DNA of 64,000 nt from Sphingomonas sp. (GCF_024508665.1 NZ_JANINP010000006.1:1106001-1170000); one strand, 5' to 3'. Counted from the stretch's first letter, positions 54,183-63,591 are shown. Notes: generated from the sequence alone by a model not told the origin. Numbers and translations are program-made.

Positions 54183-56846
54183 ATGACACGCAGCCAGCTG
54201 GCAGAGAGGTCGGTGCGATGCCGCCCATTCCCGGCCTGGCTCTGCGGTCGCTCGGCCGTCTTGGGGCTTGCCGTCTGCGGCTGGGCGGTAACGGCCGGGC
54301 GCGCGCAGACGCTGCCTGCGGCACTTCCGGCCCAGGAGCAGGCGGATAGCGAGCGTCCGGACGCGCCGCTTTCGGAACAGCCGCCCGACATCGTCGTGAC
54401 GGGCAAACGCTATGGCGCTGCGGTCATGGATCCCGAGCGCGAGCTCGACGAAGACGAGATCGCGGCCTACGCTCTCAACAGCATCCGCGAGGTGATGTCT
54501 GAAGTCGGCCCCCAGATCGACGGCAATAGCGATCGGCCGATCCTGCTCGTCAACGGGCAACGCATCGCCGATCCGCGCGACATCACCAGCTATCCGCCCG
54601 ACGCCCTGCAACGGCTTGAAATCCTGCCTCCGGACGCAGCCCAGCGTTACGGCTATTCCGCCGGCCAGCGGGTCGTGAACCTCGTGCTCAAGCGCCAGTT
54701 CGACAACGGGACGGTCGAACTCGGTGTGGCGGCGCCGACCGCGGGGGGGAGGGTGTCGTCAACCCTCGGGCTGGGACGGGTTGGTATCAGGGACGCGACG
54801 CGGTGGAACCTCAGCCTCCAGGCGCGACGCGAGACCCCGCTTTATCAACGCAGCCGCTCGATCCCGGCGGGCACGGCGCCAGCGTCGGCCGGCAATAGCA
54901 TAAGCGCGGTCGGCGGCGGGGAAATCGATCCGCGTCTGAGCGCGCTGGCCGGCACCATCGTCACCGTGGCGGGCATACCGGCCGTGGCCGGGGGTGGCAT
55001 GCCGTCGCTGGCCGATTTCGTCGCTACCGCCAATCGTGTCGGTGGTGCCCAGCAGGATGACGAGCGGACATTGCTCGCAGGATCCCAAGGCCTGTCGCTC
55101 AATGCCGGTGCGAGTGTCCCGCTCGGACGGTTCAATGCCAGTCTGTCGCTGCGCGCGGACGCGAGCGGCAGCCGGCAATTGACCGGACTGCCCACCGTCT
55201 CGCTGGTGCTCCCGGCCGGCAATCCATGGTCGCAATTCGCGGTGCCCATCTCGTTGACACGAGTGCTCGCGGGACGTCCGCTGGCAACGCGGCAATATGC
55301 GGTCAGTACGGGTCTATCGGCGAGCCTCAACGGGGAGGTTCGCGGCTGGGCGCTCAGTCTTGCCGGTAATATCGATGCCAGTCGGTCGCGCTCGACGACC
55401 GATCGTGCGCCCGATGCCGAGGCATTGCAGACGCGGTTGGACGCGCTCGACATCAGCTTCGATCCCTGGGGAACGCTACCCGCCTTGCCGGTCCGGCGCG
55501 ACCTCGCGCGCTCGTCGAGCCTGTCCGCAACCATGCGGCTGACGGCCGACCGGGGCCTGGCGGCCCTCCCCGCGGGTCGTGCATCGATCAATATCTCGGC
55601 GGGACTTGCCGGCGCGCGGTCTACGGCGCGGGCTGGATCGGACGATGGCCTGGCGACGATGGCGACAAATCGGCAAGCCGATGCGCGGGTCACGCTCAAC
55701 ATCCCGCTGACGGCCAATGGCAAGGCGTTGGGCTTTCTTGGAACCTCGTCGGCGTCGCTTGGGGCCGGCCGCTATCTGTCGACCGGGGCGAGCGCCCGAA
55801 CCCAGCTCACCGGCAGTGTCGATTGGACACCTTTCGCCGCTTTGCACCTGAGCGCCGGCTATGGCCGTGACCAGTCGGCGCCCAGTAGCGAACAATTGAG
55901 CGCGCCGCGCGTCGAAACCGCCAATGTCCCGGTCTATGATTTTGCCCGTCAGGAGGTAGCGACCATCGTCCAGATTACCGGCGGCAATCCGGCGCTCGGC
56001 AAGGGTATCAGGCAGAACCTGCGGCTCGACGGGTCGCTGCGGCCGTTCGCCAAGGCCCGCGTGCAGCTCCACGCAAGCTATACGGTGAACGAGGCGGTGG
56101 ACGGGATCGGGGCATTTCCGAGCCTGACGGCAGCGGTCGAGAAGGCTTTTCCCGATCGTGTCGTGCGAGATGCCGAGGGCCGGCTCCTGTCGATCGATAC
56201 CCGGCCGATCACCATCGCAAGCGATCGCTCTTCGCAGCTGTCGGGCGGTCTTTCGCTGGGGCTGCCGTTCGGCCCGATGCGCGCCGTCCCGTCTCCGAAC
56301 TCGCCGGCGCCGCGGGCTTCCTCACCGACCGGTTCCAAGGGTGCGCCGACTTCGCGCCTGGCTGCCCGGCGCGAAGGCTCGCTCCAGCTCAATCTGACCG
56401 AGACCCTGGCGCTGACCAATCGCACGCTCATCCGCTCCGGCCTGCCGATATTCGATCGCTTGGCCGGTGACGGGGGAGGGGTGTCGCGCACCACGCTCGG
56501 CCTCCAGGCAACCGCCAGCTACAAGGGAGTGGCAATGGCCCTGAGCGGACGCCGGCGTGGCGCGAGCCGCACTCGGGCTGCCGCGCTCGATGGCGCGGGG
56601 GACTTGCGTTTTTCGCCTTATGCCGCTGTCGACCTCCGGCTGTCGCTTGATCCGGGGCGGTTCGGGCGCCGGATGCAGCCTGTCGCCTGGTATCGCAAGA
56701 TCAGGGTTTCGCTCGATGTCACCAATCTGTTCGATGCGCGCCAGCGCGTTCGCCTCGCCAATGGATCGCCGGCACCAGGCTTTAGCCGGGACGAGAGCGA
56801 CCCGCTCGGCCGCATCGCGAGGCTGAGCCTGACCGGCCGGTTCTAA
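54183..56846 (+). CDS. Atypical TonB-dependent receptor (short-plug sphingomonad type), copy 2
   Basis: An 887-residue outer-membrane receptor paralogous to the one at 12293. Signal peptide runs to about residue 42 (AGRAQ). Plug: PPDIVVTGKR, DEIAAYALNSIREVMSEVG, PILLVNGQR, ILPPDAAQRYGY, QRVVNLVLKRQF; barrel end FSRDESDPLGRIARLSLTGRF. No STN domain. ATG 54183 is chosen; GGGCGGGAG lies upstream. The 229 bases before it hold only promoter-like sequence. Followed by a small gene and a TonB-family gene on the same strand. Confidence 0.82.
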   Translation: MTRSQLAERSVRCRPFPAWLCGRSAVLGLAVCGWAVTAGRAQTLPAALPAQEQADSERPDAPLSEQPPDIVVTGKRYGAAVMDPERELDEDEIAAYALNSIREVMSEVGPQIDGNSDRPILLVNGQRIADPRDITSYPPDALQRLEILPPDAAQRYGYSAGQRVVNLVLKRQFDNGTVELGVAAPTAGGRVSSTLGLGRVGIRDATRWNLSLQARRETPLYQRSRSIPAGTAPASAGNSISAVGGGEIDPRLSALAGTIVTVAGIPAVAGGGMPSLADFVATANRVGGAQQDDERTLLAGSQGLSLNAGASVPLGRFNASLSLRADASGSRQLTGLPTVSLVLPAGNPWSQFAVPISLTRVLAGRPLATRQYAVSTGLSASLNGEVRGWALSLAGNIDASRSRSTTDRAPDAEALQTRLDALDISFDPWGTLPALPVRRDLARSSSLSATMRLTADRGLAALPAGRASINISAGLAGARSTARAGSDDGLATMATNRQADARVTLNIPLTANGKALGFLGTSSASLGAGRYLSTGASARTQLTGSVDWTPFAALHLSAGYGRDQSAPSSEQLSAPRVETANVPVYDFARQEVATIVQITGGNPALGKGIRQNLRLDGSLRPFAKARVQLHASYTVNEAVDGIGAFPSLTAAVEKAFPDRVVRDAEGRLLSIDTRPITIASDRSSQLSGGLSLGLPFGPMRAVPSPNSPAPRASSPTGSKGAPTSRLAARREGSLQLNLTETLALTNRTLIRSGLPIFDRLAGDGGGVSRTTLGLQATASYKGVAMALSGRRRGASRTRAAALDGAGDLRFSPYAAVDLRLSLDPGRFGRRMQPVAWYRKIRVSLDVTNLFDARQRVRLANGSPAPGFSRDESDPLGRIARLSLTGRF

Positions 56847-57029
56847 CGGGCCCAAGATCCGTGGCCCGGGGACGTCACGGGCAGCGGACCGGCTAGCACT
56901 CCGGTTCGGTCTCCAGCCGCTAAGGTGGCGGCAGGCCGCCCGCGGCCATGGCAAAGGCTCGGAGTGCGGTGGACGCCGATCCTGATCGTTAGCCTTGGTA
57001 ACCCGACTGCATCGGCGACAAGGAGATGT

Positions 57030-57353
57030 ATGAAAGGGCGACCCGACCCGGACGATCGGCTCCCTGACAAGCCGCACAATGCGAGCGAGGCGGATGCGGC
57101 TTCAGGGAGCGCCGCCGCGCGCGAGCCGGGTGCTCCTGATCCTCGCGGTTTCCCACGCGGGACGGTCGCCTTGCGCCACGCGCGCATTCGGGGCGCGGTC
57201 GAACGGGGCGAGGATTGGCGGCCGATCGCCCGGACCTGGCTCGGGGTCGATCCAGCGATGAACGAGGCAGCGGCCTGGGCCTGCTGGTGCCAGGCGGTCG
57301 CCGAGGCGGAGCTGTTTTGGGAAGGACGCACCACGGCGCCCAGGACGCCATGA
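57030..57353 (+). CDS. Hypothetical protein, Ala/Arg-rich, with good ribosome site
   Basis: A 107-residue protein from ATG 57030, preceded by AAGGAG at 6-base spacing. The first 45 residues are disordered-looking; the rest (TVALRHARIRGAVERGEDWRPIARTWLGVDPAMNEAAAWACW) is helical. No domain recognised. It lies between the TBDR and TonB genes on the same strand. Confidence 0.5.
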   Translation: MKGRPDPDDRLPDKPHNASEADAASGSAAAREPGAPDPRGFPRGTVALRHARIRGAVERGEDWRPIARTWLGVDPAMNEAAAWACWCQAVAEAELFWEGRTTAPRTP

Positions 57354-57657
57354 CGCTAGCCCGGGCGATGCTGCAGCTCTGCGGACAATTGCCTGGGTCA
57401 TGGCCGATGGGGCTTATCTTCCATCCTGTACCGGCAAGCGGCCTTGTACGATGGAAAGGCTCGTTCAGGCAAAACGCTCTACGGCCGGTGGGGGCCACAA
57501 GGCGTTCGCGCTCCTCTCGCCGGTTGTGCCGCAATGGTACCCAGGTTGGGCGGTCCTTGGTGACAAGACGGCCATGGCCTGTCATCCTTGCCGGTGGAGG
57601 GAGCGGCCGACCGGCCCCGTCGGGCAGGCGGTACGCTGATGGTGGGGCGTTGTCCCG
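57354..57657. other. Gap of 304 bases before the TonB-family gene
   Basis: A 79-codon ORF at 57400 lacks a ribosome site and any likeness, so I leave it out. Nothing else is supported. Confidence 0.45.
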
Positions 57658-58530
57658 GTGAGTGTTGCGACCCGCTTCCTGGTTTACGGTAAGCGCGGAC
57701 TGCGAGCGATCGAGCAGCCGGGCGATGGCGGCGCTACGCTTTATTATGGTGATTTTGGCAAAGGCGTCCGGCGGATCTGGGCACCGCCGCCGGACTTTTC
57801 GTCGCTCGAGGAACGCGATCGGCGCCGCGCCTGGCGGCCGCTCCTCCTGTCGGGCGCGATGCATTTCCTGCTCTTCGCTATTTTATTGATTTCGGCCTGG
57901 CGCGATGACGCCGTTCGGCCCAAGCCCGACGGTGCGCCGGGCATGGAAGTGACATTTGCCGAGGATGGCGGGCAGCGCCGGATGACGCAATCCGAGGTCA
58001 GTCCCGACCCGGCGCATTCGGGCACGGGCCGCGACGAGGTCACCGAGGCGCCGACCTCGTCGCTTGCAACGCCCATTCCCGCCGATGCCTTGCGCGCGCC
58101 GAGCGATGTTCCGGTATCCGATGCCAAGGTCGACGCCGGTCCGGCCCCCGCGCCCAGGGCGCCCGTCGAGAGCGATCCCAGCCCCACCGATACCGATAAA
58201 CCCCGCGCGCGTCCGGCAACCACCGATCGTGCCGATGAGGACCGCTGGGAAGGCGAGGTCCTGGCGCGCCTGCAGCGCAAGCAACGTTATCCCGCCGAGG
58301 CGCTGCGTCTTGGCAAGAGCGACGTCGTGATGATCCGCATCACGATCGACCGGCACGGTAAACTCCTCCTTGCCGAGCTCGTGAAAAGCCAGGGGATCAA
58401 ACCGCTCGATGACGAGGCGATGGCCCTGGCCAAGCGGGCACAGCCTTATCCCGAGCCGCCAAGCTCAGTGGTAGGGGATGCGATCCAGCTGCTCGTGCCG
58501 GTCGACTATGAGATCAACAAGAAGAAATAG
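57658..58530 (+). CDS. TonB-family energy transducer
   Basis: A 290-residue protein: 60 residues of unknown N-terminus, one transmembrane helix (GAMHFLLFAILLISA at about 62-80), a Pro-rich periplasmic stretch and a C-terminal TonB domain (VLARLQRKQRYPAEALRLG, VVMIRITIDRHGKLL, AQPYPEPP). It starts at GTG 57658. TonB proteins carry proton-motive energy to TBDRs, and this one sits downstream of copy 2. The cytosolic N-terminal extension before the membrane helix is longer than in classical TonB. Confidence 0.87.
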   Translation: MSVATRFLVYGKRGLRAIEQPGDGGATLYYGDFGKGVRRIWAPPPDFSSLEERDRRRAWRPLLLSGAMHFLLFAILLISAWRDDAVRPKPDGAPGMEVTFAEDGGQRRMTQSEVSPDPAHSGTGRDEVTEAPTSSLATPIPADALRAPSDVPVSDAKVDAGPAPAPRAPVESDPSPTDTDKPRARPATTDRADEDRWEGEVLARLQRKQRYPAEALRLGKSDVVMIRITIDRHGKLLLAELVKSQGIKPLDDEAMALAKRAQPYPEPPSSVVGDAIQLLVPVDYEINKKK

Positions 58531-58576
58531 CCGTGCCGGCGGCATCTATGAGCCGGCGGCACGCGTCTGTCGTCGT

Positions 58577-59047
58577 TCAAAAGTCGAGCGGCAATTCCGT
58601 CGTGAATTTGAGCTGCTCCATCGAGAAGGTCGCGCTGACATCGGTCAGGTCCGCGACCCGGATGATCGCGCGATAGATCTGATTGTAGGCGCTGAGATCG
58701 GGCGCGACGATCTTGAGCAGATAATCGATCTCGCCCGTCATGCGGTGAAATTCGACGACCGCGGGCAAGGCGGCGATCTCTTTCGAGAAGCGTTCGAGCC
58801 AGGCTTCGGAATGGTTGTTGGTCTTGAGCATCACGAAACCGGTCAGCGACAGGCCAAGGGCTTCCTGCGACAGGAGATGGACCCGCCGCAACAGGATGTC
58901 GCCGTCCTTCAGCCGCTGGATGCGCCGCCAGCAGGCGGTCGGCGACAATGCGACAGCGTCGGCGAGGTCGTTCATCGTCTCCGAAGCGTCGTGCTGGAGA
59001 CGGCCCAGAAGCCTTTTGTCGATCTGGTCAAGATTGATGCGTTGCAA
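58577..59047 (-). CDS. Lrp/AsnC-family regulator (first of two)
   Basis: A 156-residue regulator from TTG 59047, with HTH (NDLADAVALSPTACWRRIQRLKDGDILL) and RAM domain (AALPAVVEFHRMTGEIDYLLKI, FTTELPL). A longer frame to 59104 lacks a better start. Converges with tonB. The 339-base region upstream, shared with the sigma gene, has two perfect hairpins. A second Lrp lies at 60050. Confidence 0.87.
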   Translation of the reverse strand: MQRINLDQIDKRLLGRLQHDASETMNDLADAVALSPTACWRRIQRLKDGDILLRRVHLLSQEALGLSLTGFVMLKTNNHSEAWLERFSKEIAALPAVVEFHRMTGEIDYLLKIVAPDLSAYNQIYRAIIRVADLTDVSATFSMEQLKFTTELPLDF

Positions 59048-59386
59048 GCCGAATATCCGGAATGGTTTGAGCGCAGGGCCGGTAATCAGGCGAACGATTT
59101 GCAAGATACTTTACCGCAATTCAGGGCATTATCAGTCGAAGGCGCCTGCCATCGAATCGCGGGATTGGGCAGGCGCCGATCGACCCATTGCGGACATCCG
59201 ACCTGGCCGGATGTCCGTGGCGAGGACGGCGATCATGGGTCGCTGCCCGGTCGATGGGGTGGGGATACGGACTTTCGCGTTGAAGCCGTTTTGCGCAATA
59301 TATTTTTCGGTGTGGCTCGGTGCGTGGTTGTTCGTTCTATTGGGTGACATGTTTATGCACGACGCAGGACCCGGGAGACGATTGCG
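59048..59386. other. Divergent promoter gap (339 bases) with two perfect inverted repeats
   Basis: GGCGCCTGCC-N17-GGCAGGCGCC (59141-59177) and GGACATCCG-N7-CGGATGTCC (59192-59216) stand in tandem between the Lrp gene (minus) and the ECF sigma gene (plus). They could be operators for the Lrp protein or structured leader. No gene is supported. Confidence 0.6.
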
Positions 59387-60049
59387 ATGGGGTCGGTCAT
59401 CGGCCCCGGGGTCGCGGGCCCGAGCCGGGGTGGCTGCCACGTGACGGCGGTCGAGCCCATCGATGTCGGTGCGCTTTTCATTCGCCGGCGCGCGGCGATT
59501 GAAAATCATATCAGCCGCTATGTCCGGTGCCGGCAGACGGCCGCCGATCTGGCGAGCGATCTTTATCTCAAGCTCAGACGGGTCGACGCGACCTTCACCA
59601 GCGAGCGCGAGGCGGTCACCTATCTCTATCGGATGGCCCGGACCATGTCGATCGACCATGTCCGGATCGAGGCGCGGCGCGGTCAGATCCTCGCCGAGTC
59701 AGGAGACGCGCTGGAAACCGATCATTCGAGCGGCCCGGAAAATGTGGCGGCGGCCCGGAGCGACATGCAGATCGTCGAAGGAGCGCTCGGCGAGCTTCCG
59801 GAAAAATGTCGCGAAATCCTTTATCTGTCGCGCGTCTATGGCCTGACCCATAGCGAAATCGCCGAGCGGATGGACGTATCGCGCAGCCTCGTCGAGAAAT
59901 ATGTCACCATGGCGCTCGCCCATTGTCGCCAGCGATTGAAGGAAGTGTCCGAACTCGAGGTCATGAGCTCGAAATTGACCGAGCGTGTCCGGCGCGATCA
60001 GGCCGCCAAGGCCGGCAACGTCCTGCGCTGGGGACGGCGCAAGGGCTGA
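59387..60049 (+). CDS. ECF sigma factor, FecI-like, without adjacent FecR
   Basis: A 220-residue sigma-70 family protein: region 2 (RQTAADLASDLYLKLRRVDA, YLYRMARTMSIDHVR) and region 4 (LGELPEKCREILYLSRVYGLTHSEIAERMDVSRSLVEKYV). ATG 59387 with GGGAGA upstream; GTG 59441 is possible. Unlike the pairs at 7277 and 63000, no FecR gene follows; instead an Lrp gene abuts it end to end on the other strand. The partner anti-sigma factor is not visible. Confidence 0.88.
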   Translation: MGSVIGPGVAGPSRGGCHVTAVEPIDVGALFIRRRAAIENHISRYVRCRQTAADLASDLYLKLRRVDATFTSEREAVTYLYRMARTMSIDHVRIEARRGQILAESGDALETDHSSGPENVAAARSDMQIVEGALGELPEKCREILYLSRVYGLTHSEIAERMDVSRSLVEKYVTMALAHCRQRLKEVSELEVMSSKLTERVRRDQAAKAGNVLRWGRRKG

Positions 60050-60535
60050 TCACGCGGCGTCACGCTTGTCCTCGCCCTCATCCTCGTTCGGCAAGGGAAT
60101 GGCGGTCGTCTGCTTGAACGTCGCCATGGCGAAGGTGGCATTGATTTCGGTAACAGGGGCGACGGCGATCAGCCGGCGATAAAGGCGATCATAGTCGCTT
60201 ACCCGGCCGATCTGGGCTTTCAGCATGAGATCGCCGCCGGTCACGCGATGGACCTCGGTGATCGCCGGCAGCGCCGCGATCGCCTCCCCGACCCGCTCCG
60301 CTTCCTCTTCGCTCGAGCACGCCGTCTTCAGCTTGATGAAGACGAGCGTCCCGGCGCCCAGCTTGGCCGGATCGAGCAGCGCCACCCTCCCGGTGATGAC
60401 GCCTTCGCTCTCCATCTTGTTGATCCGGCGCCAGCATGGATTCGGTGACAATTTGACGGCCGCGGCGATCTGCGCGAGCCGTGCATTGGCGTCACGCTGC
60501 AGGATCGAGAGAATCCGAAGGTCGATCGAATCCAT
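60050..60535 (-). CDS. Lrp/AsnC-family regulator (second of two)
   Basis: A 161-residue regulator with HTH (ARLAQIAAAVKLSPNPCWRRINKMESEGVI) and RAM domain (ALPAITEVHRVTGGDLMLKAQIG). ATG 60535 (MDSIDLRILSILQ) is the family start. Its stop codon directly abuts that of the sigma gene. Similar in length to the Lrp at 58577 but clearly distinct in sequence. Confidence 0.9.
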   Translation of the reverse strand: MDSIDLRILSILQRDANARLAQIAAAVKLSPNPCWRRINKMESEGVITGRVALLDPAKLGAGTLVFIKLKTACSSEEEAERVGEAIAALPAITEVHRVTGGDLMLKAQIGRVSDYDRLYRRLIAVAPVTEINATFAMATFKQTTAIPLPNEDEGEDKRDAA

Positions 60536-60650
60536 CCTAGATGCTATGCTCCATGTCGGTCGCGCGTCCGCCGGGCGGTCGAGCGAGGTGGGGATCGGTC
60601 GATCGCCTCGTCGAGACTGTAACGCGGCAGCAGCGCCAATGTCGCAATCC

Positions 60651-61829
60651 TCACGGCCTATCATCTCTAATGGGATCGCATGATTGCGCCGCACCGCCCA
60701 ATGCGAGGCGATATTCGATGCGATTGTGATAGACTTGGCCCGGCTCGAGCCGAGCCGATCCGAGGCCCGGCTGATTGACGCAGTCGGGCAGGCGTTGCGG
60801 TTCCAGCACCAGGGCATCGCCTTGGCGATAGAAGCGGCCAGCCTTGCCTATGAGTGTGCCATCGAGAAAGTTTCCCGAATAGAATTGCAGGCCGGGCTGG
60901 TTCGACCACAGGCTGAAACCCCGCCCCGAGACGGGCTCCGTGACATCCGCCATCCGGTGGAGATGGCCGCTATCGAGGGGGTCGGTAATCCAGCAATGGT
61001 CATAGCCGCGGCCGTTGACGATTTGCGGATCGCGCGCGTCGCGCAGATGCGTGCCGATCGGGCGGCCGTTGCGGAAATCGAACGGTGTCGCGCCGACATC
61101 GGCGCGGGCGCCGGTCGGGATGAGGTCGCTCGTCACCGGCAGGAAATGATCGGCGGCAAGCGTGAGGATGTGGTCCATCGCGCTGCGCGACGCGCCCTCG
61201 CCTGCCAGGTTCCAGTACGTGTGGTTGCTCAGATTGACGACGGTCGGGCGATCGGTCGTCGCCCAATAGTCGATCGCCAATATGTTCGCCTCGTCGAGCG
61301 CGTAGCGGGCGACGACCCCGAGATTGCCCGGAAATCCCTGATCGCCCGCCGGGCTGAAATGGCGCAATTCGACCGACGGCATACCTGCCGCATCGATCGC
61401 GGCCACGTCCCAGAGCGCGCGGTCGAAACCGCGAGCGCCGCCATGGAGCGCGTTGCGCCCGTCATTGGCCGGCACCGTGTAACTCTTGCCGTCGATTACG
61501 AAGCTTGCGCCGGCGATGCGGTTGGCAACGCGGCCGACCGTCGTGCCGAAAAAGGAGCGATGGCCAAGATAGCCGGCGAGGTCGCCATGACCGAGCACGA
61601 CATCGACCGGCGTGCCGGTCTCGCCCGGCAGCAGCAGCGACTGCAGGCTCGCCCCATAAGCGATGATGGTCGCCGAGACGCCGTGGCTGTTGGCGAGCGT
61701 TACCGCCTCGACCCGGCGGCCATCGTCGAGATGGCCGAAAACGCTGCGGCGCGACGGTGCATGGCCTCGATCGATCTTGCCGCGAAGATCGCTCGCCGGC
61801 GATGTCGCCGTCGTCGTGCTACCCCGCAT
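60651..61829 (-). CDS. Aldose 1-epimerase (mutarotase)
   Basis: A 392-residue GalM-type epimerase that interconverts alpha and beta anomers of aldoses: GRVANRIAGASF, NDGRNALHGG, VVNLSNHTYWNLAG (catalytic His), DHCWI and GLQFYSGNFLDG (catalytic Glu region). ATG 61829 lies 10 bases inside the lactonase stop region, so the genes overlap and are co-translated. It carries about 50 extra N-terminal residues before the GalM domain. Confidence 0.9.
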   Translation of the reverse strand: MRGSTTTATSPASDLRGKIDRGHAPSRRSVFGHLDDGRRVEAVTLANSHGVSATIIAYGASLQSLLLPGETGTPVDVVLGHGDLAGYLGHRSFFGTTVGRVANRIAGASFVIDGKSYTVPANDGRNALHGGARGFDRALWDVAAIDAAGMPSVELRHFSPAGDQGFPGNLGVVARYALDEANILAIDYWATTDRPTVVNLSNHTYWNLAGEGASRSAMDHILTLAADHFLPVTSDLIPTGARADVGATPFDFRNGRPIGTHLRDARDPQIVNGRGYDHCWITDPLDSGHLHRMADVTEPVSGRGFSLWSNQPGLQFYSGNFLDGTLIGKAGRFYRQGDALVLEPQRLPDCVNQPGLGSARLEPGQVYHNRIEYRLALGGAAQSCDPIRDDRP

Positions 61830-62778
61830 AACGGCACGCGCCGAGGCCGCGCCGGCCTGTCGCGATTTCGAACAGCTTGCCGGCCTCGGGGTCGTCGAGG
61901 CCATCATGCGCCGACGTTACGAACAGCCTGTCGAGATTGGGACCTGCGAACAGGCAATTGGTGATTTGCGAAGCGGGCAGATCGATCGCGAGCTCGCGTG
62001 TGCCTTCGGGCGTGAAGCGGCTGACGCAGCCCGCACCCCAATGGGCGATCCACAATCCGCCGTCGCTGTCGCAGGTCATGCCGTCGGGCTTGCCCCAATC
62101 GGGTTCGAACTGGATGAACGGTTCGCGCGGGCCGAGCACACCGCCATCGCAAGCGAAGCGATAGACCGTCCCGAGGCCGCTGTCGGTGTGATAGAGCCAG
62201 GCGCCATCGGGGCTGAAAGCCGGCCCGTTGGTGATGACATAGCCGTCGTCGACCCGCTCGGCGCCGGTTTCCGGGTCGCACCGATACAGGGCGCCGGTCG
62301 GACGGTCGCAGTTAAAGGGCATCGTGCCTGCCCAAAGCCTGCCGTCGAGATCGGCCTTGGCGTCGTTCATCCGATTGCCGTCGCGATCGGGCTCGGGGTC
62401 GAACAGGACGGTGGTCCGAACGGGGTCGAGCGCGAGCGACACGATGCGCCGGCCGAGGCCGGCGATGAGGCCGCCGCCCCGGCGTTCCAGGACCCAGCCG
62501 ATCGTGTCGGGCATGTCCCAGCTGCGGACCTCGTCGGTAGCAAGATCGAGGCGATGGAGGCGGCGGTCGAGAATGTCGGTCCAATAGACCGAATTCTGGG
62601 TTGGCGACCACATCAACCCTTCGCCAAGCCGGTCGCGATACGTCCGCTCGATCGTGCGCACCGGAAAGCGCGCATGCGTCGCTATGGTGTGCGGGCGCAC
62701 GGCGTCTTGGGCCTGGCTCGGCTGCCCGCCGCCCGGGGTGCCGGTCATCGTCGCGAGCTCAAATTCCTGGTCGATCAT
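61819..62778 (-). CDS. SMP-30/gluconolactonase family sugar lactonase
   Basis: A 319-residue six-bladed beta-propeller metal-dependent lactonase. Metal-site elements: LGEGLMWSP (Glu), GNRMNDAKADLDGRLWAGTM (Asn), SPDGAWLYHTDSG (Asp). It hydrolyses aldonolactones in oxidative sugar pathways. ATG 62778 is used; ATG 62748 is an alternative. With the epimerase it forms an operon for sugar oxidation; no sugar dehydrogenase is next to it. Confidence 0.88.
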   Translation of the reverse strand: MIDQEFELATMTGTPGGGQPSQAQDAVRPHTIATHARFPVRTIERTYRDRLGEGLMWSPTQNSVYWTDILDRRLHRLDLATDEVRSWDMPDTIGWVLERRGGGLIAGLGRRIVSLALDPVRTTVLFDPEPDRDGNRMNDAKADLDGRLWAGTMPFNCDRPTGALYRCDPETGAERVDDGYVITNGPAFSPDGAWLYHTDSGLGTVYRFACDGGVLGPREPFIQFEPDWGKPDGMTCDSDGGLWIAHWGAGCVSRFTPEGTRELAIDLPASQITNCLFAGPNLDRLFVTSAHDGLDDPEAGKLFEIATGRRGLGACRYAG

Positions 62779-62999
62779 ATCGGCTTGATGCGTCCCATCT
62801 TCGTCATTGGCCCGGTCAAGGCGGCGCGGCGTTCTTCGTCGGCGCAGCCCGGTTGCGGGCTAGAACGTGCTATCGGCAATCCTGCCGCAATCGGAGCGCC
62901 GGCGCGGGACGCGCGCGGCCAATTCGTGCCGGCAGTGTGAGTTTCGCGGGGCTTGGTCGTTTATCCTGCCGTCAAGGACACGCGCGGGAGACCCGAGAG

Positions 63000-63536
63000 A
63001 TGCCCGTGATGAGTGAGGCAATGCCGATCGAGCGCGTCGAGGACGCCACCATCGTCCGCGCCCTGATCGACAGCCGTCACGACCTCGTCCGGTTCCTCAC
63101 CAGCCGGCTCTTCTGCCGCGCAACCGCCGAAGACATTGCCCAGGACGTCTTCATCCGTCTGTCGACCGCCGAGGTCGATGCCCTTCATCCGCGACGCCTC
63201 ATCTTCCGGACGGCAGCGAATCTTGCCTCCAATCATTGCCGCGATGAGCGGCGCCGGGCCGAGATCCGGCGCGACGGCTTGGCGCCTGAGCAGCCGGTGG
63301 TGAACGACCTTCATCCCGAGCGCTTCGCGATCGCGCGCGACGCCTTGTGGCGGCTCGCCGAGGAACTGGCGACCTGGCCCGCCCGGACCCGCGAAATCTT
63401 CATCCTCAACCGCTATGACGGCCTCACCCAGCGCGAGATCGGCGAGCGCCTGTCCTTGTCCTCGACGTCGATCGAGCGTCATCTCGCCCGAGCGATCCTC
63501 AAGCTGGCGAGCTGGGCCGCGCGAGAGCAGGCCTGA
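63000..63536 (+). CDS. ECF sigma factor, FecI-like
   Basis: A 178-residue sigma factor: region 2 (CRATAEDIAQDVFIRLSTAE, RTAANLASNHCRDERRR) and region 4 (ATWPARTREIFILNRYDGLTQREIGERLSLS). ATG 63000 (or 63009). It precedes a FecR gene by 55 bases, the standard surface-signalling pair, and a TBDR gene with STN domain is expected just beyond the window. Its promoter lies in the 221 bases after the lactonase start, which hold no gene. Confidence 0.92.
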   Translation: MPVMSEAMPIERVEDATIVRALIDSRHDLVRFLTSRLFCRATAEDIAQDVFIRLSTAEVDALHPRRLIFRTAANLASNHCRDERRRAEIRRDGLAPEQPVVNDLHPERFAIARDALWRLAEELATWPARTREIFILNRYDGLTQREIGERLSLSSTSIERHLARAILKLASWAAREQA

Positions 63537-63591
63537 CCATGGCCGATAGAGGCTGCTTTGCAGCTTTCCGGATTGGGCTATGCTGTCGGCC

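Noticed and set aside
57400..57639. 79-codon plus-strand ORF before the TonB-family gene
   Set aside because: No ribosome site, no recognisable pattern, and codon use unlike the neighbours.
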